The notes under the pieces: model-generated
Seen by the model: only the letters and a program-made list of their open reading frames with translations
Database searches by the model: none
Told to the model about the DNA's origin: nothing
Source: Saprospiraceae bacterium
GTDB lineage: Bacteria; Bacteroidota; Bacteroidia; Chitinophagales; Saprospiraceae
Assembly (NCBI GenBank): GCA_020631405.1
Contig: JAHDHH010000010.1
Coordinates: 1-64,000 of the forward strand
Direction: 5' to 3'
Length of the DNA: 64,000 bases
Shown: positions 38,303 through 47,624 of the stretch, in pieces
Layout: each line of letters opens with the position of its first letter
Position numbering within the stretch: the first letter of the stretch is position 1
Program-made: the position numbers and the translations under genes

Positions 38303-39505
38303 ATGAATTTACACGAATACCAAGGAAAAGAACTTCTAGCTTCATATGGAGTAAATATCCAAAGAGGGGAAATTGCAAATACAGTTGAAGAAGCAGTGTC
38401 TAGCTTTGCTAAATTACAAGCAGACACAGGCACTCAATTTGCAGTAGTCAAGGCTCAGATCCATGCAGGAGGAAGAGGAAAAGGTGGAGGCGTGAAGTTA
38501 GCTAAGAATGCTGACGAGCTCAAAGAACATGCTAGCAATATCCTTGGCATGATGCTCAAAACACCACAGACACCAGGAGGTCTTGATGGTGAAGGTAAAT
38601 TGGTTAGAAAGATTTTAATTGCTGAGGATGTCTATGCACCAGACTTTGATGCTTGCGAAGAAATGTACATTTCTGTTTTGATGGACAGAGAGAAAAAGCA
38701 AAATGTTATTATCTATTCAACAGAAGGTGGGATGGACATAGAGGATGTCGCAGAAAATACTCCTCATTTAGTACACAAAGAATATATCGATCCAAATTTA
38801 GGATTACTTCCATTTCAAGCTAGAAAGGTAGCATTCAACCTTGGTCTGTCTGGGACAGCATTTAAAGGAATGACAAAGTTCATCAACAATCTCTACAAAG
38901 CATTTGTCGGATCTGATGCAAGTATGTTTGAAATCAACCCTTGCCTCAAGGCTGGTGATGATAGCATCATTGCTGTAGACTGTAAAGTGAGTCTTGACGA
39001 GAATGCCTTATTCAGGCACCCAAATCTTGCTGAGATGAGGGACGAAAAAGAAGAAGATGCAACTGAAGTAGAAGCTAAGTCATATGGTCTTAACTTCGTC
39101 AACCTAGACGGAAATGTAGGATGCATGGTTAATGGTGCTGGTCTTGCAATGGCAACAATGGATATCATAAAACTCTCAGGAGGATCTCCTGCAAACTTCC
39201 TCGATGTAGGTGGTACTGCTGATGCTGCAAGAGTTGAACAGGCCTTCAGAATCATCCTTAGAGATGATAATGTAAAAGCAATTTTGATTAACATCTTCGG
39301 AGGTATTGTAAGATGTGATAGAGTAGCAAATGGGGTCGTCGATGCTTACAAAAACATAGGAGACATTAAGGTCCCAATCATTGTAAGACTTCAAGGAACT
39401 AATGCTGACATTGCGAAGAAAATCATAGATGAGAGTGGATTAGAAGTACACTCAGCTATTCAGTTAAAAGAGGCAGCAGAAATTGTAGAGAAAGTACTGA
39501 AATAG
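38303..39505 (+). CDS. sucC: Succinyl-CoA synthetase (ADP-forming) subunit beta
   Basis: TCA-cycle enzyme subunit of 400 residues (E. coli 388) that phosphorylates ADP or GDP while releasing succinate from succinyl-CoA. It has the N-terminal [20 protein letters not shown]-grasp start, [29 protein letters not shown], the [20 protein letters not shown] loop and [13 protein letters not shown]. No sucD is adjacent, which is common in this phylum. A stem-loop terminator follows 25 bases after the stop. Confidence 0.97.
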   Translation: MNLHEYQGKELLASYGVNIQRGEIANTVEEAVSSFAKLQADTGTQFAVVKAQIHAGGRGKGGGVKLAKNADELKEHASNILGMMLKTPQTPGGLDGEGKLVRKILIAEDVYAPDFDACEEMYISVLMDREKKQNVIIYSTEGGMDIEDVAENTPHLVHKEYIDPNLGLLPFQARKVAFNLGLSGTAFKGMTKFINNLYKAFVGSDASMFEINPCLKAGDDSIIAVDCKVSLDENALFRHPNLAEMRDEKEEDATEVEAKSYGLNFVNLDGNVGCMVNGAGLAMATMDIIKLSGGSPANFLDVGGTADAARVEQAFRIILRDDNVKAILINIFGGIVRCDRVANGVVDAYKNIGDIKVPIIVRLQGTNADIAKKIIDESGLEVHSAIQLKEAAEIVEKVLK

Positions 39506-39530
39506 TATTTTCTGCTACCGATACTCGCAA

Positions 39531-39565
39531 GTTGTCGGACATCTGTCTTCTGACAATAGTTTTAT
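39531..39565 (+). terminator. Probable Rho-independent terminator after sucC
   Basis: An 8-9 bp stem (TTGTCGGA with TCTGACAA; one G-U pair) with a 9-base loop is followed by TAGTTTTATC. The T run is short and interrupted, so efficiency may be moderate. Confidence 0.6.
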
Positions 39566-39584
39566 CTACCGTATCATATTGGTC

Positions 39585-39623
39585 TATAGGATTGTATTAT
39601 CTTTAATGTAATACAATCCTATA
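39585..39623. promoter_or_regulatory. Perfect 15-bp inverted repeat just upstream of the M4 protease gene
   Basis: Arms at 39585-39599 and 39609-39623 are exact inverse complements with a 9-base spacer, ending 3 bases before the ATG at 39627. A near-consensus -7 box (TATCTTTA, 39598-39605) lies in the centre. The element could be a dimeric operator over the promoter or, if transcription starts farther upstream, an mRNA hairpin that hides the start codon. No T tract follows on the plus strand, so a terminator is unlikely. Confidence 0.6.
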
Positions 39624-39626
39624 TCT

Positions 39627-42600
39627 ATGAAAGGTCACTTCCTACTCCTGTCCATATTGTGTTTTAGCTCAGTCTTATTCTGTCAATCATCTAGTGTAGT
39701 TGATGGAAGATATACGACGCCTGCCACTTTTTTCCAACAATATCAAGAGAGGTTAAACCTTTCTACCAAAGATGATATGGTAGCCAAAGCAACCATTAAT
39801 TCTCCTAACCAATGGAAGAGGCACCGATATACACAGACACATCTCGGATTTACTGTTATTGGACATGAGATAATTCTGCATGAGCAAAATGGGATACTCA
39901 AGAAATATAGTGGAAGTGTAGCCACAGATATTTCAATAACAGAAGACTACAAGATCACCAAGAAGGATATCGGTGAAATCTGCAGTCAAGCATTTGGCAA
40001 ACCCTATAGCTTAGCAGTCTCTGATACTGTCATAGTAGACAAGGCTTTCCCTAGTGAAAGCAAACAATATGCACTAGCCTATGAAGTAATAGCTTCAGGA
40101 GACAATGCTGATGCTCCATTCAAACAAAAACTCTACATTGATACTCAGTCAGGAGCAGTGCTATATAATAGCTCCCTTGTGAAGTATGATTCCGAACTTA
40201 CAACTGTTGAAACTAGATACTACGACAGTCAAGAAATCACTACAGAATTAGTTGAGACAGCTACATCGAATTACTACGTACTACGAGACTATACACGTGG
40301 CAATGGAGTAATTACTTTGAATGGCAATGACAGAGTGAGTGGAGTTGAATATTCTTACGCTGACTTCAAATCAACAGACAATAGTTGGGAAAGAGATGAC
40401 GATTGGGAGAATGAAGCTGCCGTAGATGCTCACTATTGTGCCGAGAAATATTATGATTATATGTCAGAACGCTTTGGTTATTCTGGTCTAGATGGCGAAG
40501 GTAGCGAACTCGTGTGTGTAACCAATACGAATGGCAAATATTACGTCAATGCTTATTGGAATGGTAGCTATACCCACTATGGCAATGGAGACTGTGCTAA
40601 CTATGACCCTCTAACTACCTTAGATGTGGTAGGACACGAATTTACCCACGGCTTTACAGATTATACTTCAGACCTAGTCTATAAGGATGAATCGGGTGCA
40701 TTGAATGAGGCAATGAGCGACATCTTTGGCAAAGCTCTTGAGTTTCAATATGACTTCAACAATTTTGACTGGCTGATCGGAAGCCGATTTAGAGAGAATG
40801 AAGAGGTCAATGTGTTCAGGTCAATGAGTAACCCAAATGACAGAAACGATCCGAAATACTATGGTGGAAAATATTGGTATGTAGGTACGGGAGACAATGG
40901 AGGCGTCCATAGTAATAGCGGTGCACTCAACTATTGGTTCTATCTCTTGTGTGAAGGAGGTAATATCGTCAATGAACAAGAACAAAGCTTTAGCATTATT
41001 CCTATCGGTATCGACAAGGCAATGGATGTTGTCTTCTCAATGCAAGCAGGATATTTGACAGTAAACAGCAATTATATAGATGCCATGTATGCCTCACTTG
41101 AGGTTGCAGAAGATCTCTATGGATCTGCGTCAGTAGAATATAACACTATACTAGATGCATGGGCAGCAGTGGGACTATTTCCTGGTTTTGACGCTGTAGA
41201 TTTGAGCCTCGTATTCCACGAAGACCATAGTAGAAGCTACTGTGCCAATGAGTCTGCGAGTATGATCGTGACTATCTACAACAATGGTACAGAGGTCTAT
41301 CCAAATACAAGTATTACTCTCTATTCAGAATTCGAACCGCTTCAACCTTATTTATCTGACGCGTTTGAGTTGCCTGTGCCCTTTATGCCAGGTGACAGTA
41401 TCAATATTGCATTCGATGACATCATAGTTGAGAAGGAGACACAACATCAAATCTTTGTCTCAATAGTGAATGATGACTTCAATCAACTCAATAACAGCAA
41501 CTTTGAGTACTTATATCACTTTGAAGAATCCATAATAGATTTAGAACTAATAGACTTTAGTTTCAACTACGGATCACCTTGCAATCAAAACTCTATTGAA
41601 AGCTATTCATATCGTATCCGAAACAATGGATGCACAGGAATACCTGCAGACAGTACATTTTATATAGACTTATATGCGAGTGATGGTAGTGTAAGTACAG
41701 TTGAGACTATTAACTTCTCGATATTTAACTCAAGGTCTACAAGAGCTTCTACAAGATACATTGACTCAGAAGATGATATAGTTAAAGATTTTGTCCTAGC
41801 CAGATTGAGATATGTCAATGATCAAAACACTGATAATAACACAATAGAGAAAGAAGCTAATGAAGTCATAATTGTTGAAAAAGGCTATTATGAAGGTTTT
41901 GATGATGCAAGTAATTTGGACTTTGACATCTCTGGCTCTATCTATGTCTCACAACACAATGTCATTCCCTATCAAGGTAACTCTGTCTTGGCGATAAAGG
42001 GAAGATCTAACCCATCTAGCTTTATCAATTGTCCTGACGAAGAAGATTTCTTCGAATATAACTATCAAAAGAAGTCTCTTAGTTTTTGTGTCGATGCCTC
42101 TGATCTGCATAATCCTACCTTTTCATTCAGATCTCTATCCATAGCCAATCAGACAGAAGATATACCTGATGCTAACTACAGGACACTTATCCTGTTATCC
42201 GTTGATGGAGAAGAAGAGCTCATCTCAGACCTGCCCTTTGATAGTTACGTACTGCACACAATACATCTTGATCAAGGCTTCACAGGGCTGATTGAGGTCA
42301 CAGCATTTGTCTTGTCCGGTAATGGTATTGAATTTACTGAGGTTGGTGATGATGCTGACTACCTCCTTTTTGATGATTTTGAGCTATCAGAATTATCATC
42401 TGCGGACGACTTTGAAGCACAGCAAGGATTCATTGCTTTCCCAAATCCTACCAGTAATCAATTGAGGATAGAGGATATCAATGGTACGGAGTCCTTTGAA
42501 TTAGCAGTCTACAATTCAATTGGTCAGATGGTATTAGCTCGTGAACATCTCTCATACATATACAACCTAGATACTTCTCAATTTTTAGAAGGAGTCTACT

Positions 42601-42662
42601 ATGCAAGCATTAGTCGAAATGGCAAAGTGGTGACCTCGTTAAAATTTCAAAAAACGAACTAA
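39627..42662 (+). CDS. Secreted M4-family (thermolysin-like) metallopeptidase with T9SS sorting domain
   Basis: Exported zinc protease of 1011 residues. A signal peptide (MKGHFLLLSI..., cleavage near LFCQS) precedes a fungalysin/thermolysin propeptide region with PepSY-like features (about 25-185). The catalytic domain carries HEFTH at 337-341 and the downstream zinc ligand in GALNEAMSDIFG; GVHSNSGALNYWFYLL carries the conserved His that stabilises the transition state. After about residue 520 come CARDB-like and other beta domains (IYNNGTEVYPNTSITL), then a T9SS type-A C-terminus (FIAFPNPTSNQ...FLEGVYYASI). The N-terminal half is typical of M4 proenzymes; the long C-terminal extension suggests attachment to surface or substrate. 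Confidence 0.93.
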   Translation: MKGHFLLLSILCFSSVLFCQSSSVVDGRYTTPATFFQQYQERLNLSTKDDMVAKATINSPNQWKRHRYTQTHLGFTVIGHEIILHEQNGILKKYSGSVATDISITEDYKITKKDIGEICSQAFGKPYSLAVSDTVIVDKAFPSESKQYALAYEVIASGDNADAPFKQKLYIDTQSGAVLYNSSLVKYDSELTTVETRYYDSQEITTELVETATSNYYVLRDYTRGNGVITLNGNDRVSGVEYSYADFKSTDNSWERDDDWENEAAVDAHYCAEKYYDYMSERFGYSGLDGEGSELVCVTNTNGKYYVNAYWNGSYTHYGNGDCANYDPLTTLDVVGHEFTHGFTDYTSDLVYKDESGALNEAMSDIFGKALEFQYDFNNFDWLIGSRFRENEEVNVFRSMSNPNDRNDPKYYGGKYWYVGTGDNGGVHSNSGALNYWFYLLCEGGNIVNEQEQSFSIIPIGIDKAMDVVFSMQAGYLTVNSNYIDAMYASLEVAEDLYGSASVEYNTILDAWAAVGLFPGFDAVDLSLVFHEDHSRSYCANESASMIVTIYNNGTEVYPNTSITLYSEFEPLQPYLSDAFELPVPFMPGDSINIAFDDIIVEKETQHQIFVSIVNDDFNQLNNSNFEYLYHFEESIIDLELIDFSFNYGSPCNQNSIESYSYRIRNNGCTGIPADSTFYIDLYASDGSVSTVETINFSIFNSRSTRASTRYIDSEDDIVKDFVLARLRYVNDQNTDNNTIEKEANEVIIVEKGYYEGFDDASNLDFDISGSIYVSQHNVIPYQGNSVLAIKGRSNPSSFINCPDEEDFFEYNYQKKSLSFCVDASDLHNPTFSFRSLSIANQTEDIPDANYRTLILLSVDGEEELISDLPFDSYVLHTIHLDQGFTGLIEVTAFVLSGNGIEFTEVGDDADYLLFDDFELSELSSADDFEAQQGFIAFPNPTSNQLRIEDINGTESFELAVYNSIGQMVLAREHLSYIYNLDTSQFLEGVYYASISRNGKVVTSLKFQKTN

Positions 42663-42757
42663 TATGTTAGCAAATTTATTAACAGTTATATAATATGGCA
42701 TTAGTGCCTGTCTTAAGGAATAATGAGCAATTTTGATAGAGCATAAAACAGAGTATA

Positions 42758-43444
42758 ATGAATGAGGATGTTAGAATACTAATTGTAGATGATGAAGAGG
42801 ACATCTTAGAGTTTCTAGAGTACAACTTGACCAAGGCAGGTTATACTGTGAGCAAAGCCTCTAGTGGAGAAGAAGCGCTAGCTTCGATCGAAGAAGTCAG
42901 GCCAGACCTAGCTATATTAGACATTATGATGCCAACAATGGATGGGATAGAACTCTGCGAACGCATTAGAGCAACCGAAGAAAATCATGATATGCTGATT
43001 ACCTTTTTAACTGCAAGGTCAGAGTCTTTCACTCAAATATCCGCATTAGAAGCTGGAGCTGATGACTACATTACCAAGCCCATCAAACCAAGTCTCTTTG
43101 TCAGTAAGGTAAAGTCAATATTAAGAAGACATCCAAAGCTTAGTGAAAAACAAGGCAACAACTTGATGACGTTCGGCAATCTAGAAATTAATACACAAGC
43201 TTATTCTGTTGTATTAGATGGCAAGACTATCATACTTGCTAAGAAAGAATTTGAACTATTAGCCCTGCTTGCTTCTAAGCCTGGGAAAGTATTCAAAAGA
43301 TTAGAAATACTCCATAAAGTGTGGGGAGTTGATGTCATTGTTGGGGATCGTACTATTGATGTCCATATCCGGAAATTGAGGGAGAAAATTGGAAGCCAAT
43401 ATATTCGAACCCTGAAGGGTGTAGGTTACAAATTCGAAGTGTGA
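42758..43444 (+). CDS. OmpR/PhoB-type two-component response regulator
   Basis: Cytoplasmic transcription factor of 228 residues. The receiver domain (about 5-120) has the acidic pocket DDEED, the phospho-acceptor Asp55 in LAILDIMMP, the conserved Thr in TFLTARSE and Lys in DYITKPIKP. A winged-helix DNA-binding domain (about 130-228) contains KKEFELLALLASKPGKVF and RTIDVHIRKLREKIG. Its TGA stop overlaps the ATG of the histidine kinase by one base. The pair resembles the single PhoB/PhoR- or RprY-like systems of Bacteroidota; the target regulon is not visible. Confidence 0.94.
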   Translation: MNEDVRILIVDDEEDILEFLEYNLTKAGYTVSKASSGEEALASIEEVRPDLAILDIMMPTMDGIELCERIRATEENHDMLITFLTARSESFTQISALEAGADDYITKPIKPSLFVSKVKSILRRHPKLSEKQGNNLMTFGNLEINTQAYSVVLDGKTIILAKKEFELLALLASKPGKVFKRLEILHKVWGVDVIVGDRTIDVHIRKLREKIGSQYIRTLKGVGYKFEV

Positions 43445-44502
43445 TGCTTGGCAAAGATTTTAAAAGAATACAACTAGCTCTTTTATTGTCGCTGATGACC
43501 TCAGGTATAGTCACTGTGATTGTCATCCTACTCTACCTTTCTTCTTTGATTGAAAACCCAATCATAGCTGTAGGACTGATTTTTTTACTCGTTCTCATTA
43601 TATCATTCATCATCCTGTCTCAATTCTTAGAACGCTATGTATTAAGGAGAATTCGCCTTATATATAAGATTATCAACTCAACAAAACTTGGTGGTAATCC
43701 AAATCTCACTGATAGTGATTTCTATAAGTCTAGCTCTCTTGAAGAAGTCAATACAGAAGTTGTCAGCTGGGCCAAGAATACAGCACAAGAAATCAAAGCA
43801 CTCAAGTCACTAGAAGAATACCGCAAGCAATATGTCGGGGATATTTCACATGAACTCAAAACTCCCATATTCTCACTACAAGGATACTTACATACCTTGC
43901 TTGAAGGAGGAATGTATGATGAGAAAATATTGAAGAGGTATATTGAAAAAGCCTCCGCTAATGCAGACAGGCTAGAAATGATAGTAAAAGACCTCGAATA
44001 TATCAATGTACTAGAAGGACAGGAAACTACTCTAGAATTCTCCTCGTTTCCACTAAAACCGTTGATAGATGAAGTACTTTCTGACTTAACGCTAACTGCA
44101 AATGAAAAGAACATATCATTTGGCTTCAAAGCAGGAGATGACGAAGATTTCATAGCAAAGGCTGACAAAGACACGATTATACAAGTACTCACTAATCTTA
44201 TCGTAAATTCAATAAAGTACGGGAAGGTTGGAGGGACAACTCGAATTGGGCTCTATGATATGGACGAGAATATATTGATAGAAATATCAGATGATGGGAT
44301 AGGAATTGAAGACCATCACCACAAGCATTTATTTGATAGGTTCTACCGTGTAGAACGCAGTAGAAATCGAGAAGATGGGGGATCAGGTCTTGGCCTATCT
44401 ATAGTCAAGCATATCATTGAAGCTCATGGACAGACGATCAGTGTCAGAAGCACAAAGGATGTCGGGAGTACATTTGGATTTACGTTAGCGAAGCATCACT
44501 AG
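43444..44502 (+). CDS. Sensor histidine kinase
   Basis: Membrane sensor kinase of 352 residues, partner of the upstream regulator. Two hydrophobic segments (about 10-35 and 38-62) lie close together, leaving almost no periplasmic loop, so it probably senses within or at the membrane. The H-box DISHELKTP carries the phospho-acceptor His136. N (LIVNSIKYG), G1 (EISDDGIGIE), F (LFDRFYRVERSR) and G2 (GSGLGLSIVKHI) boxes are complete. I use the ATG at 43444 (TGATG overlap) rather than the in-frame GTG one codon earlier. It ends 3 bases before the stop of convergent tamL. Confidence 0.93.
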   Translation: MLGKDFKRIQLALLLSLMTSGIVTVIVILLYLSSLIENPIIAVGLIFLLVLIISFIILSQFLERYVLRRIRLIYKIINSTKLGGNPNLTDSDFYKSSSLEEVNTEVVSWAKNTAQEIKALKSLEEYRKQYVGDISHELKTPIFSLQGYLHTLLEGGMYDEKILKRYIEKASANADRLEMIVKDLEYINVLEGQETTLEFSSFPLKPLIDEVLSDLTLTANEKNISFGFKAGDDEDFIAKADKDTIIQVLTNLIVNSIKYGKVGGTTRIGLYDMDENILIEISDDGIGIEDHHHKHLFDRFYRVERSRNREDGGSGLGLSIVKHIIEAHGQTISVRSTKDVGSTFGFTLAKHH

Positions 44503-44505
44503 GTT

Positions 44506-46833
44506 TTAGAATGGATAATTAATTGCAACATTAAGATTCCCAAGTAATCCTTGTCGTTTTCCTACCATCCACCTGGATCCACTGCTGTCTTCGTAGGCAT
44601 TGAATATCTTGTAACCAAAATCAAATCTAATATTGAAGTAGTTAAAGTCCATACGCAACCCATAACCAGCCCCTATCGCAATCTGTTCATAGAATCTAGA
44701 AGTAAATTTTGCCCCAACTCTAGTATCTTGACTAGATAGGCTCCAGACATTTCCTCCATCTATAAATAAAGCACCTTCGAAGATGTAAAATAGGTCTGTC
44801 CTATATTCCAGGTTAAACTCTAACTTCAAGTCACCAGATTGATAGAATAATCGATCTGATATATTACTATTCTCTATATAGGCACCTGGGCCAAGCTCTC
44901 TGGCTTGCCATGCCCGAATACTGTTGGGGCCACCCACATAAAATTGCTTAACAAAAGGCACTGCTACGTCATTATAATAAGGTGTCGCTATACCAAAGAA
45001 TCCTCTCGCAGCTACTGAAGTACGCTTGCTGAACTCTTTATAGAATCTTCCATCGACTGAAAATTTTAAAAAGTTAGCAAAATCAATATCATCGGTTACC
45101 CTCCATGGTGTCTCAGTGACAAACTTATTGACTAATGCTATCTCTAAGCCTGATGCCTCGAGAGAGGTTAAGACTGAATAGGAGTTTCCCTTTCTATTCG
45201 TTGCCTTCTGGAATATTAGGGACAATTCATTGAAAAACAAGCCAGTAAACAGATTACTTTCGAGTGATTTTTCGACTAATGGATTATCCTCCAGTACTAC
45301 CTGAAAAGGAGGCTTGATATCATAGAGAAAGAGACCCACTCCCAATTGTCTGAACCTCACCCTACGATGCGTAGTCTGGAAGTCAAATCCGTATGTGGCA
45401 GATACAGAAGTAACATCATAAAAGTCAATGATACTTTGAAATGAGCCTCCTAATCCAACCTCTGTCTGTGCCCTCCTTCTAATCTTTTTATAGGTGTCAT
45501 CCGATATAATCTTCAGTGCCTTTAATGTATAGAATGTTTGTGTGACATCTAGCAATCTTGGAAACTTCAAGGCATTCTGCAGACTAAAAGACAGAGTGTT
45601 AATACTTAGCTTATCTGTAATATTTAGCTCTACCCCAGTCTCAGCATTGAGACTAAATGTTTCAGACCCTCCAAGAGCATTTCTATTCAATAGGCTACCA
45701 CCAATACTGAACCCTAATTGCTTCCGTGTAATACTGTTCACAGTGCTGTAGAATACATCATTGCCAATATCCGAAACCCAAAGATGGTTCTGAGGTGTTA
45801 GGAAGATCTTGTAATCAATGACATACTCTAAACTATCGCTAATCTTGGGTTCAATCCTTACAAACTTATAAGCGCTGAGGTCTCCTAAATTACTGATGGT
45901 TTGGTTGTACTCTTGCTTGCTATAAAGACTATCAGGTAAAAAGCCCAGCTTCTTCGAGATAACACTAGGTTTTACTATAAACTCTTCACTATTGCGATGG
46001 AAAGTCACTCCGTCGATAACGTCCTTGTATTTATTGCTTTCTATTTGAGTATTCAGGTCAAGGTGGTCAGTAAAGATGTCAATCTTGCCAATTCTATATT
46101 TCGGGTGCTTCTCTACATATTGAGGTGAACCAATCTCTATAAATATCTCGACTTCATAATCAGCACTAGTACTATCACCTTTGAAACTAATATAGTTGGC
46201 ATTGAAGTCAGCATAACCATTGTTTTGCAAGAGACTGATGATCCGCTGTTTTTCTAAGTCAAATGTCAAGGCATCAAGAGGAACCCCTTGCTTGATTTTA
46301 GTATTATCCTTATGCTCCACTAAGAGAGCTATGACATCAGTATCATCGCCGTAGTACAGCATTGACTTCGTCTTATATCGCTTACCTAGGTCAATAGTAT
46401 AATCAACGAAGGAATAGTCTCCCAAGGTTGTTTCTTCGCTTGTGACTTTAGCATTGTAGAACCCCTTCTTATTGACTAGGTACTTATTGATATTTTGAGC
46501 TGTGAGATCTTCTAACTCTTGACTGTAAATAGCTGGTGGCTCGGCGACATTCTTTCTGATCCACTTGTTGAACCACTTGCTACTGTCCTTTCTCATATTC
46601 CTATAGTGGAAATATCTACTCGGTACGAACAAGTAATTAGAATTTGGTTCTTGCTCAAAGAGTGATTCCAACTCATATCTTAGGAGTGGAAGATCTGAGG
46701 CATTCTGAGCATTACTAAACTTGATCGCATTCTTCCTAAGAAACGATTCGTCTTCTTGCAAATACTTCGTGGTATTGCAACTACAAGCGAGGAGCAATAA
46801 GACCAAGTAAAAACAATATCTTTGAAATCTCAT
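44506..46833 (-). CDS. tamL: BamA/TamA-family outer-membrane lipoprotein TamL
   Basis: Outer-membrane assembly protein of 775 residues. The N-terminus is a lipoprotein signal with Cys17 in LLAC followed by SCNTTKYL, the hallmark of the lipidated TamA relative of Bacteroidota. POTRA-like segments occupy about 30-330 (for example NKKGFYNAKVTSEE and NNGYADFNANYISFKG), followed by a 16-strand Omp85 barrel with QFYVGGPNSIRAWQARELGPG and a final LNVAINYPF. TamL is thought to work with TamB in outer-membrane protein or lipid transfer. It is divergent from a SpoU-type methyltransferase gene, with 22 bases between start codons, a pairing I recall from other Bacteroidota. Confidence 0.88.
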   Translation of the reverse strand: MRFQRYCFYLVLLLLACSCNTTKYLQEDESFLRKNAIKFSNAQNASDLPLLRYELESLFEQEPNSNYLFVPSRYFHYRNMRKDSSKWFNKWIRKNVAEPPAIYSQELEDLTAQNINKYLVNKKGFYNAKVTSEETTLGDYSFVDYTIDLGKRYKTKSMLYYGDDTDVIALLVEHKDNTKIKQGVPLDALTFDLEKQRIISLLQNNGYADFNANYISFKGDSTSADYEVEIFIEIGSPQYVEKHPKYRIGKIDIFTDHLDLNTQIESNKYKDVIDGVTFHRNSEEFIVKPSVISKKLGFLPDSLYSKQEYNQTISNLGDLSAYKFVRIEPKISDSLEYVIDYKIFLTPQNHLWVSDIGNDVFYSTVNSITRKQLGFSIGGSLLNRNALGGSETFSLNAETGVELNITDKLSINTLSFSLQNALKFPRLLDVTQTFYTLKALKIISDDTYKKIRRRAQTEVGLGGSFQSIIDFYDVTSVSATYGFDFQTTHRRVRFRQLGVGLFLYDIKPPFQVVLEDNPLVEKSLESNLFTGLFFNELSLIFQKATNRKGNSYSVLTSLEASGLEIALVNKFVTETPWRVTDDIDFANFLKFSVDGRFYKEFSKRTSVAARGFFGIATPYYNDVAVPFVKQFYVGGPNSIRAWQARELGPGAYIENSNISDRLFYQSGDLKLEFNLEYRTDLFYIFEGALFIDGGNVWSLSSQDTRVGAKFTSRFYEQIAIGAGYGLRMDFNYFNIRFDFGYKIFNAYEDSSGSRWMVGKRQGLLGNLNVAINYPF
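46817..46824 (+). promoter_or_regulatory. Candidate -7 box for the RNA methyltransferase gene
   Basis: TATCTTTG matches TAnnTTTG exactly, 31 bases before the methyltransferase ATG at 46856. It lies within the first codons of divergent tamL, so transcription of the two genes could interfere. Confidence 0.42.
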
Positions 46834-46855
46834 ATTGAGAATAATAAATTATAGC

Positions 46856-47590
46856 ATGCTTACAAATAACCTCAAGAAATTTACAAAAGCACTCCATCAG
46901 CGAAAGCACAGACAAAAATATGGGAAATTTCTTGTTGAAGGCAGTAAATCATGTCTTGAAGTAATACGAAATATACCCGATGCGGTAGATATGATTATTG
47001 CATCACAAGATTGGCTTGAAGATTCCCAAATAAAACGCCTCAATGACAAGATAATTGTAGCATCTGAAAAAGATATCAATACTATCAGTAGCGTCAAGAC
47101 CAATAAGCATGTCATTTGTATTCTACATGCAGATTTCGAAGTCAATTCTAGCTATGAAACTAACTGGATCATTCACCTTGACAATGTCCAGGATCCAGGA
47201 AATGTAGGCACCATTATTAGAATAGCTGATTGGTATGGCATTCACAAGGTGTCTTTATCGCCACAATCGGCCCAACTTGACAATCCTAAGGTTATACAAT
47301 CTTGTATGGGTAGCTATACCCGAGTTATTGTAGAAGTGAATACATGGGAAGATATTAGTGTTAAGCATGAAGGAATGCCAGTATACGTTGCAGACCTAGA
47401 TGGAAAGTCATTATTTAATGTCATTAAGCCTAATAAAGGAATACTAGTCATTGGTAATGAAGGAAAAGGTCCTTCAAAATCTATTCGAAATCAAGCAGTT
47501 GAGATTATTACCATACAAGGTGGAGGACAAGCTGAATCCCTGAACGCAAGTGTAAGTTGTGGGATTTGTTGTTCTTACTTCATGAGCTAA
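46856..47590 (+). CDS. SpoU/TrmH-family RNA 2'-O-ribose methyltransferase
   Basis: Cytosolic SPOUT methyltransferase of about 244 residues. An N-terminal substrate-binding domain (about 1-90, with HRQKYGKFLVEGSKSC) precedes the trefoil-knot domain with the three SpoU motifs: LDNVQDPGNVGTIIRIADW, ILVIGNEGKGPS, and GGGQAESLNASVSCGI near the C-terminus. It methylates ribose in rRNA or tRNA using S-adenosylmethionine; the target nucleotide cannot be named. I start at 46856 (MLTNNLKKFTKAL); the seven codons before it overlap the divergent promoter region. Its 3' end takes part in a 14-bp inverted repeat. Confidence 0.9.
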   Translation: MLTNNLKKFTKALHQRKHRQKYGKFLVEGSKSCLEVIRNIPDAVDMIIASQDWLEDSQIKRLNDKIIVASEKDINTISSVKTNKHVICILHADFEVNSSYETNWIIHLDNVQDPGNVGTIIRIADWYGIHKVSLSPQSAQLDNPKVIQSCMGSYTRVIVEVNTWEDISVKHEGMPVYVADLDGKSLFNVIKPNKGILVIGNEGKGPSKSIRNQAVEIITIQGGGQAESLNASVSCGICCSYFMS

Positions 47591-47610
47591 AACCTTACAA
47601 ATCCCACAAC
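47556..47610. promoter_or_regulatory. Perfect 14-bp inverted repeat across the 3' end of the methyltransferase gene
   Basis: Arms 47556-47569 and 47597-47610 are exact inverse complements with a 27-base spacer that contains the TAA-type stop region of the methyltransferase. It lies between two convergent genes (bglX stops at 47625). Neither strand has a T run after it, so it is not a textbook terminator, but it could protect or define mRNA ends from both sides. Confidence 0.5.
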
Positions 47611-47624
47611 CTGATTACTTATAT

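Noticed and set aside
42663-42757. Terminator of the M4 protease gene at GGCA-TTAG-TGCC
   Set aside because: The stem is only 4 bp and is not followed by a T run.
43722-44192. Minus-strand open frame of 156 codons inside the histidine kinase gene
   Set aside because: It is antisense to conserved kinase boxes, and the translation is Ser-rich without domain features.
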